Origin: JBBRHQ01 sp963840235
Lineage (GTDB): Bacteria > Actinomycetota > Thermoleophilia > Solirubrobacterales > 70-9
Length of the DNA stretch: 64,000 bases
Direction: 5' to 3'
Assembly: GCA_963840235.1 (NCBI GenBank)
Contig: CAWIYC010000003.1
Coordinates: forward strand, 372,001 to 436,000
Under the pieces are notes generated by a model. The model ran no database searches. It was given only the letters and a program-made list of their open reading frames with translations, and was not told where the DNA came from. The translations under genes were made by a program, and so were the position numbers. Positions 32,856 to 42,877 of this stretch are shown piece after piece; the stretch's first letter is position 1, and each line of letters begins with the position of its first letter.

Positions 32856-33608
32856 ATGCCGGGCTCGCTCGAAGGCCGCCGCGCCGCGATAACAGGTGCC
32901 TCCTCGGGGATCGGGGAGGCAACCGCCCTCGCCCTCGCCGCCGAGGGTGCTTCGGTGGCGCTCGGGGCCCGTCGCAAGGACCGCCTCGACGACCTCGCCG
33001 GGCGGATCGAAACAGACGGTGGCACCGCGGTCGCGCTCGAGGCGGACATCGGCTCGGAGGAGCGGGCGCGAGGGTTCGTCGAGGGTGCCGCCGAGGCCCT
33101 CGGCGGCCTCGACATCCTCGTCAACAACGCCGGGGTGATGCTGCTGGGACCGGTTGAGGGCGCCGACACCGACGAGTGGCGGACGATGGTCGACGTCAAC
33201 CTGCTGGGGCTCCTCTACTGCACCCAGGCGGCACTGCCGCTGCTGCGCGAAGGTGGCAACGGCCACGTCGTCAATCTCTCCTCCGTCGCCGGCCGCACCG
33301 CCAGCCTCGGGGCAGGCGTATACAACATGACCAAGTGGGGGGTCACCGGGTTCTCGGAGGCGCTGCGCCAGGAAGCCGCCCACTCCGGCATTCGCGTCAC
33401 CTGCGTCGAGCCCGGCTTTGTAGATACCGAGCTGCAGGGGCACAACACCAACCCAATGGTCGTCGAAGCGATCGAGAAAATGCGCGAGCAGACCGGCGAG
33501 CTGCTGCAGGCGGGGGACATCGCCGGGGCCATCCTCCACGCCCTGGCCGCGCCGCAACGCGTCAACGTCAACGAGATCCTCGTTCGCCCGACCGGGCAAA
33601 CGCGGTAG
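32856..33608 (+). CDS. Classical short-chain dehydrogenase/reductase
   Basis: 250-residue Rossmann enzyme. Cofactor loop TGASSGIG (13-20), NNAG (90-93), catalytic Ser in NLSSVAG (about 142-143), Tyr156 and Lys160 in YNMTK. Arg residues after the second strand (GARRKDR) favour NADP(H). The PGFVDTEL and C-terminal NEILVRPTGQ segments match a large actinobacterial subgroup of unknown substrate. It begins 113 bp after leuA, with its own -10 element, and is convergent with the CAP-domain gene. Confidence 0.82.
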   Translation: MPGSLEGRRAAITGASSGIGEATALALAAEGASVALGARRKDRLDDLAGRIETDGGTAVALEADIGSEERARGFVEGAAEALGGLDILVNNAGVMLLGPVEGADTDEWRTMVDVNLLGLLYCTQAALPLLREGGNGHVVNLSSVAGRTASLGAGVYNMTKWGVTGFSEALRQEAAHSGIRVTCVEPGFVDTELQGHNTNPMVVEAIEKMREQTGELLQAGDIAGAILHALAAPQRVNVNEILVRPTGQTR

Positions 33609-33651
33609 CGAGCGAGCAAGCCGCTCCCTCGTGCCGGGCGGTTGAGGTTCC

Positions 33652-34266
33652 TCAGCGGCTGAGGCCGAAGTCGACCGTGTAGGTCGCGCATTTACGGCCG
33701 CCGCCGGCCGGGTCGCTGTGGGCTACGCCGACGCCGATCTCGCGGAAGCGGCCGGTGAGGATCGCGGCGCGGTGGCCGGCGCTCCTCATCCAGCGGCGAA
33801 AGACGAGCTTGGCGGATCCGTTGCGGTGGCAGCCGTAGCCGATGACTTCGCCGAAGGCCCAGGAGGAGGCCGAGGCGAAGTAGCCGGTGCGGGCGATCCG
33901 CGCCTGGGTCGGGCCATGGGCAAAAAAGCGGTGCCGGACCATGGCCCGCGAGTGCCCGGTGGCAACGCGGCGCAACTTGCGGTTGATGCGCAGCGCTCGC
34001 AGACCGTGCCGCCCCCGGGCCCTGTTCATCAGGCAGCGTGTCGAGATCCGCAGGTCTCGGAGGCTGACCCTGGCCGGCCGGGCCCCGGCGTGGGTGCAGT
34101 GGACCCGGCCCTGGGCGCCCGCGGTGCCGAGAATGGTGTTGGCCGGGGAGGCCGGGAGCACCAGCAGCGCGAGCAGGGAGAGGGCAAGCGCAAGAGCCGT
34201 GAGCGAGATGCGCGCCGCCGGCATCGTTTGTGTGCGTTTCTTCATGAAGCGGGAGAGATTAACCAT
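33652..34266 (-). CDS. Secreted CAP/SCP-domain protein
   Basis: About 204 residues with an N-terminal signal peptide (hydrophobic ISLTALALALSLLALLVLPASPA). The CAP (cysteine-rich secretory/SCP-like) domain shows MNRARGRHGLRALRINRKLRRVATGHSRAMVRHRFFAHGP, the site Glu in AFGEVIGYG, and SAGHRAAILTGRFREIGVGVA. Bacterial CAP proteins are secreted and their activity is mostly unknown. Start is either ATG 34266 or 34245; the frame is open upstream to 34422 but would cross the regulator's operator. Divergent from the XRE-cupin gene. Confidence 0.78.
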   Translation of the reverse strand: MVNLSRFMKKRTQTMPAARISLTALALALSLLALLVLPASPANTILGTAGAQGRVHCTHAGARPARVSLRDLRISTRCLMNRARGRHGLRALRINRKLRRVATGHSRAMVRHRFFAHGPTQARIARTGYFASASSWAFGEVIGYGCHRNGSAKLVFRRWMRSAGHRAAILTGRFREIGVGVAHSDPAGGGRKCATYTVDFGLSR

Positions 34267-34323
34267 CACCGCTGACGTCCGATGGTTCGCTCGGGGGAAA
34301 CCGTGTCCTGCAGGCAATACGTT

Positions 34324-34341
34324 TGTACGTGATAACGTACA
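34324..34341. promoter_or_regulatory. Operator-like perfect dyad before XRE-cupin gene
   Basis: TGTACGT-GATA-ACGTACA: 7-bp perfect inverted repeat with a 4-bp spacer, ending 6 bp before the ATG at 34348. A further ACGT lies at about 34317-34321. Position and symmetry fit an autoregulatory site for the XRE-family protein, and it could also affect the divergent CAP gene. Confidence 0.6.
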
Positions 34342-34347
34342 GCAGGG

Positions 34348-34977
34348 ATGAGCGCCGCCACGACCACCGTCGAGCACCCGGCCGATCCGACCAAGGCCAT
34401 TGAGCCCGCCGCCGCCCCACACGTGGGCGCCCGGGTCAGGGCCCTGCGCGAGGCAATGGGGCTCTCGCTTCGCGATCTTGCCGAGAGATGCGGGGTCAGC
34501 GCACCGATGCTCTCCCAGGTTGAACGGGGGGAAACAAGCCCGACGCTGGCGGTGGCCGCCAAGGTCGCCGAGGGGCTCGAGCTGACGCTCTCACAGTTGC
34601 TGCGGCTCGACGAGGCGGCTCATGTGGTTGTGATCCGGGCAAAAGGGCGGCGGAGGTTGCGCCACGCCGGCCACCGGGTCGAGGAGCTGACGCCGCCGCT
34701 GCCGGGCCAGCGGGCCGATGTTTCGCTTCACTCGCTGGAGCCCGGGGCGTCCACCGGCGGCGCCGGGAACCCTCCGATCCACGAGCCGGGGAGCCGCGAG
34801 ACGGCGGTCGTTCTCACCGGCGCGGTCAACCTCGTGATCGACGGCGAGAGCCACCAGCTGCGCCAGGGCGACAGCGTCACCTTCGATGCCGACCTCGCGC
34901 ATCACTTCACCAACCACGACGGCGAGCGGCCGACCACCTTCATCGCGGTCGTCTCCGCCGGACTCCGAAGGAGCTAG
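34348..34977 (+). CDS. XRE-family transcription regulator with cupin domain
   Basis: 209 residues: N-terminal helix-turn-helix (about 28-82: VRALREAMGLSLRDLAERCGVSAPMLSQVERGETSPTLAVAAKVAEGL) and a C-terminal cupin sensor (about 115-205: GSRETAVVLTGAVNLVIDGESHQLRQGDSVTFDADLAHHFTNHD). The cupin probably binds a small effector. It is followed 9 bp later by leuC, so it is the first gene of the leuC-leuD operon, and it has a perfect dyad just before its start. Control of leucine genes and of itself is inferred. Other XRE-cupin proteins control unrelated catabolic genes. Confidence 0.85.
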   Translation: MSAATTTVEHPADPTKAIEPAAAPHVGARVRALREAMGLSLRDLAERCGVSAPMLSQVERGETSPTLAVAAKVAEGLELTLSQLLRLDEAAHVVVIRAKGRRRLRHAGHRVEELTPPLPGQRADVSLHSLEPGASTGGAGNPPIHEPGSRETAVVLTGAVNLVIDGESHQLRQGDSVTFDADLAHHFTNHDGERPTTFIAVVSAGLRRS

Positions 34978-34986
34978 GAGGCGCAG

Positions 34987-36375
34987 GTGCCGAAGACGAT
35001 GTTCGACAAGATCTGGGAGGCGCACGAGGTTTCCGACGGGCTGATCTACATAGACCTCCACCTTGTCCACGAGGTCACCTCGCCGCAGGCGTTCGACGGC
35101 CTGCGCCTGGAGAACCGCCCGGTCCGGCGGCCCGACAAGACGATTGCCACCGCCGACCACAACGTCCCCACCGACGGCACCCCGGCAGCGCGGCTGATCG
35201 TCGACGAGCTCTCCCGGGTCCAGGTCGAGACCCTCGAGCGCAACTGCGAGGAGTTCGGGATTCCGCTCTACTCGCTGGGCTCGGAACGGCGCGGCATCGT
35301 TCACGTGATCGGGCCCGAGCTCGGGGTCACCCAGCCCGGGATTACGATCGTCTGCGGAGACAGCCACACCTCGACCCACGGCGCCTTCGGCTCGCTGGCG
35401 TTCGGCATCGGCACCTCCGAGGTCGAGCACGTTCTCGCGACCCAGTGCCTGGTGCAGAAGCGGCCGAAGACGATGCGGATCGACTACTCCGGGTCGCTGC
35501 GGCACGGGGTCACCCCCAAGGACCTGATCCTGGCGACGATAGGCCGCCTCGGCACCGGCGGCATGGTCGGCCACGCCGTGGAATACGCGGGGCCGGCGAT
35601 CGAGGAGCTCTCGATGCCGGGCCGGATGACGATCTGCAACATGACGATCGAGGGTGGCGGCAGGGCCGGAATGATCGCCCCCGACGAGACCACCTTCGAA
35701 TGGGTCCGCGGCCGCCCGGGCGCGCCGGATGACTTCGACGGCGCCGTCGAGAGCTGGCGCGCCCTGGCCACCGAGCATGGGGCGGGCTTCGACGCCGAGG
35801 TCGGGATCGACGCCTCCTCTCTCTCGCCGATGGTCACCTGGGGGACGACCCCAGGGATGGTGGTCGAGGTCACCGCACCGGTCCCCGATCCCGACTCGCT
35901 CGGCGATGGCCCGGTCAACCCGGAGACGGCGAGGCGGGCCCTCGCCTACATGGACCTGGAGCCGGGGACGCCGATGACCGAGATCCCGCTAGATCGCATC
36001 TTCATCGGCTCCTGCACCAACTCGCGGGTCGAGGACCTGCGCGAGGCGGCGGAGATAGTCGACGGTCGCAGGGTCGCGCGGTCGCTGCGGGCGATGGTCG
36101 TGCCCGGCTCCCAGCAGGTCAAGGCCGAGGCCGAGGCCGAGGGACTGGACGAGGTCTTCCGCTCCGCCGGATTCGAGTGGCGCGAGGCGGGCTGCTCGAT
36201 GTGCCTGGGGATGAACCCTGACACCCTCGCCGAGGGCGAGCGCTGCGCCTCCACCTCGAACCGCAACTTCGAGGGCCGCCAGGGCAGGGGCGGCCGCACC
36301 CATCTGGTCAGCCCGAGGATGGCCGCCGCGGCGGCCATCGAGGGGCACTTCGTGGACATCAGGGACTGGAGCTGA
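34987..36375 (+). CDS. leuC: 3-Isopropylmalate dehydratase large subunit
   Basis: Aconitase-family subunit that isomerises 2- to 3-isopropylmalate with LeuD. 462 residues. Iron-sulfur ligands are Cys343 (GSCTNS), Cys403 and Cys406 (CSMC); VCGDSHTSTHGAFGSLAFGIGTSEVEHVLATQ is the usual substrate/cluster region. GTG start at 34987 preceded by AGGAGGCGCAG. It follows the XRE-cupin gene by 9 bp and leuD by a 1-bp gap. Confidence 0.94.
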   Translation: MPKTMFDKIWEAHEVSDGLIYIDLHLVHEVTSPQAFDGLRLENRPVRRPDKTIATADHNVPTDGTPAARLIVDELSRVQVETLERNCEEFGIPLYSLGSERRGIVHVIGPELGVTQPGITIVCGDSHTSTHGAFGSLAFGIGTSEVEHVLATQCLVQKRPKTMRIDYSGSLRHGVTPKDLILATIGRLGTGGMVGHAVEYAGPAIEELSMPGRMTICNMTIEGGGRAGMIAPDETTFEWVRGRPGAPDDFDGAVESWRALATEHGAGFDAEVGIDASSLSPMVTWGTTPGMVVEVTAPVPDPDSLGDGPVNPETARRALAYMDLEPGTPMTEIPLDRIFIGSCTNSRVEDLREAAEIVDGRRVARSLRAMVVPGSQQVKAEAEAEGLDEVFRSAGFEWREAGCSMCLGMNPDTLAEGERCASTSNRNFEGRQGRGGRTHLVSPRMAAAAAIEGHFVDIRDWS

Positions 36376-36376
36376 G

Positions 36377-36940
36377 ATGAGGCCTGTGGACGTCATCCGA
36401 GGCAACGTGTCAGTGCTCGATCGCGCCGACGTCGACACCGACCAGATAATTCCGAAGCAGTTCCTCAAGCGGGTCGAGCGGACCGGTTTCGGCGAGTTCC
36501 TCTTCTACGACTGGATCCGCTCCGGCGAGATCGAGCTGGAGCCAAACCCGATCCTCGTCACCGGGCGCAACTTCGGCTGCGGCTCCTCCCGCGAGCACGC
36601 GCCGTGGGCACTTCAGGACTTCGGCTTCAAGGCGATCGTGGCGCCATCCTTCGCCGACATCTTCTACGGCAACTGCACCAAGATCGGGCTGCTTCCGGTG
36701 ATCCTCGATGAGGAGCATTGCGCGGCGGTGGCCGAGGCGGGCGCGGCCAGGATCGACCTCGACGACGGAACAGTCGATTGCGAGGCCGGGGTGTTCGGAT
36801 TCAAGGTTGAGAGCGACGTCAAGCACCGGCTCCTGAACGGGCTCGACGAGATCGGGATCACGCTCCAGAACGTCGGCGCGATTGACGAGTACGAGTCCTC
36901 CGGCCGCTCCGCCGGCGGGCCGGTGACGACGGCGCTGTGA
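36377..36940 (+). CDS. leuD: 3-Isopropylmalate dehydratase small subunit
   Basis: 187-residue swivelling-domain partner of LeuC. Hallmarks VDTDQIIPKQFLKRVERTGFGEFLFYDW and FGCGSSREHAPWALQDFGFKAIVAPSFADIFYGNCTKIGLLPV. It starts 1 bp after leuC and overlaps the following methyltransferase by 4 bp (GTGA), which implies translational coupling. Confidence 0.94.
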   Translation: MRPVDVIRGNVSVLDRADVDTDQIIPKQFLKRVERTGFGEFLFYDWIRSGEIELEPNPILVTGRNFGCGSSREHAPWALQDFGFKAIVAPSFADIFYGNCTKIGLLPVILDEEHCAAVAEAGAARIDLDDGTVDCEAGVFGFKVESDVKHRLLNGLDEIGITLQNVGAIDEYESSGRSAGGPVTTAL

Positions 36941-37734
36941 GAGGGCGGGCGACAAACACGGGGCCGCGAGACTGGGATGCCGAGACCTACGACGAGGTCT
37001 CCGACCCCCAGTTCACCTGGGGTGTCGAGGTTCTCGAGCGCCTCGAGCTCAACGGCGACGAGACGGTGCTCGACGCCGGCTGTGGCTCGGGCCGGGTCAC
37101 AGCCGAGCTGGGGAAGCGGCTGCCCGACGGGCGGCTGATCGCGGTCGACGGCTCGGCGGCGATGATCGCCAAGGCGAAGGAGAGGCTGGGAGGCGGCGCC
37201 TCCTACCTCGTCGCCGACCTCTCGGAGCTGGAGCTTGCCGAGACGGTCGACCTGATCTTCTCGACCGCGACCTTTCACTGGATTCTCGACCACGACCGGC
37301 TGTTCGAACGTTTGGGCGCGGCCCTGGCGCCAGGTGGGCGCCTGGTCGCACAGTGCGGGGGCCAGGGCAACGTCGCCGAGCACACCAGAGCCATCGCGGC
37401 AGTCGCTGGGCGGCCCGAATTCGCCCCTCACTTCGATGAAATGGTGGGGATGTGGAACTTCGCCGCTCCCGGGGAGACCGAGCGCAGGTTGTTGGAAGCC
37501 GGGTTCAACGAGGCGCGCTGCTGGCTCGAGGTCAAGCCGGTGACGCCGGAGCGACCCCTCGACTTCGTCTCGACCGTCACCCTCGGCCCGCTGCTGGCGC
37601 AGCTGCCGGAAGAGCTGCGCCGTCCGTTCGCCGAGACGATCCTCGAGCAGTCCGAGAAGCCGCTCACACTCGACTACGTGCGCCTCAACATCGAGGCGCG
37701 TATAGGCCCGCCCGCATGGAGTCCGGGTCGATGA
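36937..37734 (+). CDS. SAM-dependent methyltransferase, trans-aconitate-methyltransferase-like
   Basis: 265-residue class I methyltransferase. SAM-binding VLDAGCGSGRVTAELGKRLPDG (about 44-65), acidic VDGSAAMIAKAKERL, and the segment DLIFSTATFHWILDHDRLFERLGAALAPGG, which resembles the matching part of E. coli Tam (trans-aconitate 2-methyltransferase). It is coupled to leuD by a GTGA overlap and to leuB by an ATGA overlap. Yeast Tmt1, a functional relative, methylates 3-isopropylmalate and trans-aconitate. A role on a leucine-pathway acid or an aconitase-type by-product is therefore a reasonable inference. A MenG/UbiE role is less likely because its motifs are absent. Confidence 0.8.
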   Translation: MRGRATNTGPRDWDAETYDEVSDPQFTWGVEVLERLELNGDETVLDAGCGSGRVTAELGKRLPDGRLIAVDGSAAMIAKAKERLGGGASYLVADLSELELAETVDLIFSTATFHWILDHDRLFERLGAALAPGGRLVAQCGGQGNVAEHTRAIAAVAGRPEFAPHFDEMVGMWNFAAPGETERRLLEAGFNEARCWLEVKPVTPERPLDFVSTVTLGPLLAQLPEELRRPFAETILEQSEKPLTLDYVRLNIEARIGPPAWSPGR

Positions 37735-38813
37735 GCGATGCGCCCCGCGTGGTCCTGCTGCCCGGCGACGGCATCGGGCCGGAGATCGTCGCCGCTGCGC
37801 GAGAACTGCTCGAGTCCATCGGCGAGTTTGTGTTCGAGGAACGGTCGATGGGCGGCTGCTCGATCGATGTCCACGGCATCGCTCTCACCGATGACGTGCT
37901 CGCTGCGTGCAAGCAGTCCGACGCGGTGCTGCTGGGAGCAGTCGGCGGCCCGCGATGGGACACGACCGACCCTGAAGCGCCCCGCCCCGAGCAGGGCCTG
38001 CTCGGGCTGCGGAAGGGGCTGGAGCTGTTCGCAAACCTTCGTCCGGTGCGGCCGAGCCCGGCGCTTGCTGCCGCGAGCCCGCTGCGCGAGGAGAGGATCG
38101 CCGGCACCGATCTGCTGGTGGTCCGCGAGCTAACCGGCGGGATCTACTTCGGCGACAGCGGCCGCGACGGCGATGTCGCCCACGACACCTGCCAGTACTC
38201 GGCCGCCGAGATCGAGCGGATCGCCCACGTCGCCTTCGACGCCGCCCGCCACCGGGCCGAGGACTCCGGCGCCTCCTCGCGGGTCACCTCGGTGGACAAG
38301 GCGAACGTGCTCGAGACTTCACGCCTCTGGCGTGAGACCGTCACCCGGGTCGCGGCAGGCTATGAGGACGTCGCCCTCGACCACCTGCTGGTGGACAACG
38401 CGGCGATGCAACTGGTCTCGCGCCCGGCAGATTTCGACGTGATCGTCACCGAGAACCTCTTCGGCGACATTCTCAGCGACGAGTCGGCAATGCTGACCGG
38501 ATCGCTGGGAATGCTCCCCTCCGCCAGCCTCGGGGCCGGCGACGGCGGCCCCGGACTGTTCGAGCCCGTTCACGGCTCGGCGCCCGATATTGCCGGCAGC
38601 GGCAGGGCGAACCCGCTCGCCACCTTTCTCTCGGCGGCGATGATGCTCCGCCACGGTCTGGCAATGCCGGAAGCGGCGGCGCGGATCGAGGCCGCCGTCG
38701 ACGACGTTCTCGGGCAGGGGCTGCGCACACCCGACCTGGCGATCGGCGCCGACACCGAGAGGCTGGTAGGGACCGGGGAGATGACCGCCGCGGTGATCGA
38801 GTCGCTCGGCTGA
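37731..38813 (+). CDS. leuB: 3-Isopropylmalate dehydrogenase
   Basis: NAD-dependent oxidative decarboxylation of 3-isopropylmalate in leucine synthesis. 360 residues with VLLPGDGIGPEIV at the start, NLRPVRPSPAL, RELTGGIYFGDSGR (substrate pocket), DKANVLETSRLWRETV, VDNAAMQLVSRPADFDVIVTENLFGDILSDESAMLTGSLGMLPSASLG and EPVHGSAPDIAG. ATG at 37731 overlaps the methyltransferase stop (ATGA); an in-frame ATG at 37716 is possible. Confidence 0.93.
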   Translation: MSDAPRVVLLPGDGIGPEIVAAARELLESIGEFVFEERSMGGCSIDVHGIALTDDVLAACKQSDAVLLGAVGGPRWDTTDPEAPRPEQGLLGLRKGLELFANLRPVRPSPALAAASPLREERIAGTDLLVVRELTGGIYFGDSGRDGDVAHDTCQYSAAEIERIAHVAFDAARHRAEDSGASSRVTSVDKANVLETSRLWRETVTRVAAGYEDVALDHLLVDNAAMQLVSRPADFDVIVTENLFGDILSDESAMLTGSLGMLPSASLGAGDGGPGLFEPVHGSAPDIAGSGRANPLATFLSAAMMLRHGLAMPEAAARIEAAVDDVLGQGLRTPDLAIGADTERLVGTGEMTAAVIESLG

Positions 38814-38863
38814 GCGACGGCGCCCGCCGGTAGTCGCGAATTGGGATCCGGCGCCGACTTCGG

Positions 38864-38869
38864 CATACT
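38864..38869 (+). promoter_or_regulatory. -10 element for ilvE (leaderless)
   Basis: CATACT ends 7 bases before the ATG at 38877 in the 63-bp leuB-ilvE gap. No Shine-Dalgarno sequence is seen, so ilvE may have its own leaderless promoter. Confidence 0.35.
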
Positions 38870-38876
38870 TGCCCGC

Positions 38877-39827
38877 ATGGAGAAGGCTGAGCTGATCTGG
38901 CACAACGGCGAGTTCGTCCCCTGGGAGGAGGCGAAGGTGCACGTGCTCAGCCACGGCCTGCATTACGGGACCGGGGTCTTCGAGGGCATCCGCTGCTACG
39001 AGACCGAGCGCGGCCCGGCGATCTTTCGCCACGCCGACCACATCCGCCGGCTCGAGCTCTCCGCCGAGATGTTCTACCTGGAACTGCCGTACTCGGCCGA
39101 GGAGATCGCCGAGGCGACCCGGGAGCTGATCCGCCGCAACGGGCTTCGCAGCTGCTACATCCGGCCGCTCGCCTTCCGCGGCTACGGCGAGATGGGCCTC
39201 TACGCCCAGAGCGCCCCGATCGAGGTGATCATCGCGGTCTGGCCGTGGGGCGCCTACCTCGGGGAGGACGGCAAGCGGCACGGCATCAGCGCCAAGGTCT
39301 CCTCCTGGCGCCGGATATCGCCGGCCGGTCTGATCCCGCACGCCAAGGCCTCCGGGCAATACCTGAACTCGATCCTGGCCAAGACCGAGTCGGCCAATGC
39401 GGGCTACGAGGAGGCGATCCTCCTCGACGAGCGCGGCATGGTCTGCGAGGGCTCGGGGGAGAACATCTTCGTGATCCGCAACGGTGAGGTCGCCACCCCG
39501 CCGCACGTGGCCTCGATCCTCGACGGCATCAACCGCAAATCCGTGATCCAGATCGCCCGCGACCTCGGCTACACGGTGGTCGAGCGCGATGTCGCCCGCG
39601 CCGAGCTCTACATGGCGGAGGAGATCTTCCTCAGCGGCACCGCTGCCGAGCTGGTGCCGGTGCGCGAGATCGACGACCACGAGATCGGCGAGCCGGGGGA
39701 GATCACCCGTCACCTGCAGGCGAAGTTCGAGGACGCCCTCTACGGGCGGGCCGAGGCATACCTGGAATGGCTCGATCCGGTCGAGGTCCCGAGCGCGGCT
39801 CCCCAACCAAGTAAGGTCAGCAGCTGA
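38877..39827 (+). CDS. ilvE: Branched-chain amino acid aminotransferase
   Basis: Final transamination of the 2-oxo acids to leucine, isoleucine and valine. 316 residues of PLP fold type IV: FVPWEEAKVHVLSHGLHYGTGVFEGIRCYET, the Schiff-base Lys157 in PHAKASGQYLNS, EAILLDERGMVCEGSGENIFVIRNG and EEIFLSGTAAELVPVREID. ATG at 38877; an upstream in-frame start is less likely. Its TGA overlaps the ATG of a candidate 20-codon leader ORF before cimA. Confidence 0.92.
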   Translation: MEKAELIWHNGEFVPWEEAKVHVLSHGLHYGTGVFEGIRCYETERGPAIFRHADHIRRLELSAEMFYLELPYSAEEIAEATRELIRRNGLRSCYIRPLAFRGYGEMGLYAQSAPIEVIIAVWPWGAYLGEDGKRHGISAKVSSWRRISPAGLIPHAKASGQYLNSILAKTESANAGYEEAILLDERGMVCEGSGENIFVIRNGEVATPPHVASILDGINRKSVIQIARDLGYTVVERDVARAELYMAEEIFLSGTAAELVPVREIDDHEIGEPGEITRHLQAKFEDALYGRAEAYLEWLDPVEVPSAAPQPSKVSS

Positions 39828-39906
39828 TGCGTTGCTTCGAGTCAGAGTCGCTCGCCCGAATTACAGGCGCCGCTGCCGCCCTCCGCTAGGGCGGCTGCCG
39901 GCAGCG
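39827..39906 (+). promoter_or_regulatory. Candidate leader ORF and alternative hairpins before cimA
   Basis: A 20-codon ORF (MRCFESESLARITGAAAALR, 39827-39889) overlaps the ilvE stop. Two stems exclude each other: GCCGCCCT/AGGGCGGC (39875-39895) and CGCTGCCG/CGGCAGCG (39871-39878 with 39899-39906). The 148-bp gap is long for this operon. The peptide has one Ile, two Leu and four consecutive Ala, so a sensing role is uncertain. Confidence 0.35.
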
Positions 39907-39975
39907 CGGCCCTCCGCCGCGCCCGATCGGCCGCAAGGCCTCCTGCTCGACTTCTCGAAGAATGAAAGGCATCAG

Positions 39976-41594
<1,619 letters not shown>

Positions 41595-41598
<4 letters not shown>

Positions 41599-42710
41599 GC
41601 GATCCGATCCCGCTTGCGCGGCCCGAGATCGGTGCGCGCGAGGAGGAGCTGGTGGGTGAGGTGCTGCGCTCGGGCAGGCTCTCGCTCGGCCCGATGCAGG
41701 AGCGCTTCGAGCGCGGGTTCGCCGACTGGCTCGGCGTCGAGGACGCGGTCGCTGTCTCCAGCGGGACAGCGGGGTTGCACCTGGGGGTGCGGGCACTCGG
41801 ATGGGGCGAGGGTGACGAGGTCCTGACCAGCCCCTTCAGCTTCGTCGCCTCCGCCAACTGCCTTCTCTACGAGGGGGCGCGCCCGGTCTTCTGCGACGTC
41901 GATCCGGAGACCCTCAACCTCGATCCGGCCGCCGCCGAGGCCGCCATCGAGGAGCGGACCGCAGGGCTTCTGCCGGTCGACATCTTCGGCTTCCCGGCAG
42001 CGCTTGCGGAGCTCGAGCGGATCGGCGCCCGGCACGGGCTGGGGATGCTCGAGGACGCCTGCGAGGCGCTGGGGGCGATCGACGCCGAGGGCTGCAAGGT
42101 CGGCGCCCGGGGCAACATCGCCACCTTCGCCTTCTATGCCAACAAGCAGATGACCACCGGAGAAGGGGGCGTCGTCGTCCCCACGGAGGCGGCGGTCTCA
42201 GAGCGGCTGCGCTCTGAGCGAAACCAGGGTCGCGCGAGCGATATGGGCTGGCTCGAGCACGAGGGTCTCGGCTTCAACTACCGGCTATCGGAGGTCGCCT
42301 GCGCGATCGGAGTGGCCCAGCTCGAACGGCTGGACGCGATGCTCGAGGCTCGCCGTCTCGCCGCCTCCCGCTATGCCGAGGGGCTGGCCGGGATCGAGGG
42401 CCTGGAGGCGCCGATCGCCGCCCGCGGCCCCGAGGAGCGAAGCTGGTTCGTCTATGTCGTCTCCCTGCCCGAGAGCAGCGACCGCGAGGCGGTGATCGCC
42501 GACCTCGCCGGCATGGGAATCGCGACCAAGGCCTACCTTCCCTGCATCCATCTGTTTCCGCATCTGCGGCAGCTCGGCTACCGGGAGGGCCAGTTTCCGG
42601 TAGCCGAGGCTGCGGCGGCGCGCTCGCTGGCGCTGCCCTTCTTCACCTCGATCACCGAGGCTGAGATCGGGCGCGTCTGCGAGGCCCTCGCCGCGGCCCT
42701 CGGGCGCTGA
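41595..42710 (+). CDS. DegT/DnrJ/EryC1/StrS family aminotransferase
   Basis: 371-residue PLP enzyme of the sugar aminotransferase family. AVSSGTAGLHLGVRALGWGEGDEVLTSPFSFVASANCLLYEGARPVFCDVDPETLNLD, LEDACEALGAIDAEGCKVGARGNIATFAFYANKQMTTGEGGVVV with the Schiff-base Lys184, and ERNQGRASDMGWLEHEGLGFNYRLSEVACAIGVAQLERLD. Members aminate UDP- or dTDP-keto-sugars for surface glycans or antibiotics. GTG start at 41595 overlaps the cimA stop, so it is translated with the isoleucine enzyme although no metabolic link is obvious. Confidence 0.85.
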
Positions 42711-42863
42711 GCCTCAGCTCAACGACTCCTCGACGAGGATCTCGAAGATGCCACCGACCGGGCCTGATTTTGCTTACGGTCACGGCTACGAGCATCTGCT
42801 CCTCCGATCGTCGAATTCCCTACGACTCAACTGTCCCCCGATCCGCCCTGCCGTTTCAAGCGC

Positions 42864-42869
42864 GATAAT
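42864..42869 (+). promoter_or_regulatory. -10 element for argH (leaderless)
   Basis: GATAAT ends 8 bases before the GTG at 42878, with no Shine-Dalgarno sequence. Together they suggest a leaderless argH transcript. Confidence 0.5.
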
Positions 42870-42877
42870 CGCCCACC

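Noticed and set aside
36937..37734. MenG/UbiE (menaquinone methyltransferase) assignment
   Set aside because: Sequence resembles Tam-type enzymes, UbiE signature motifs were not seen, and the context is leucine synthesis rather than the men cluster.
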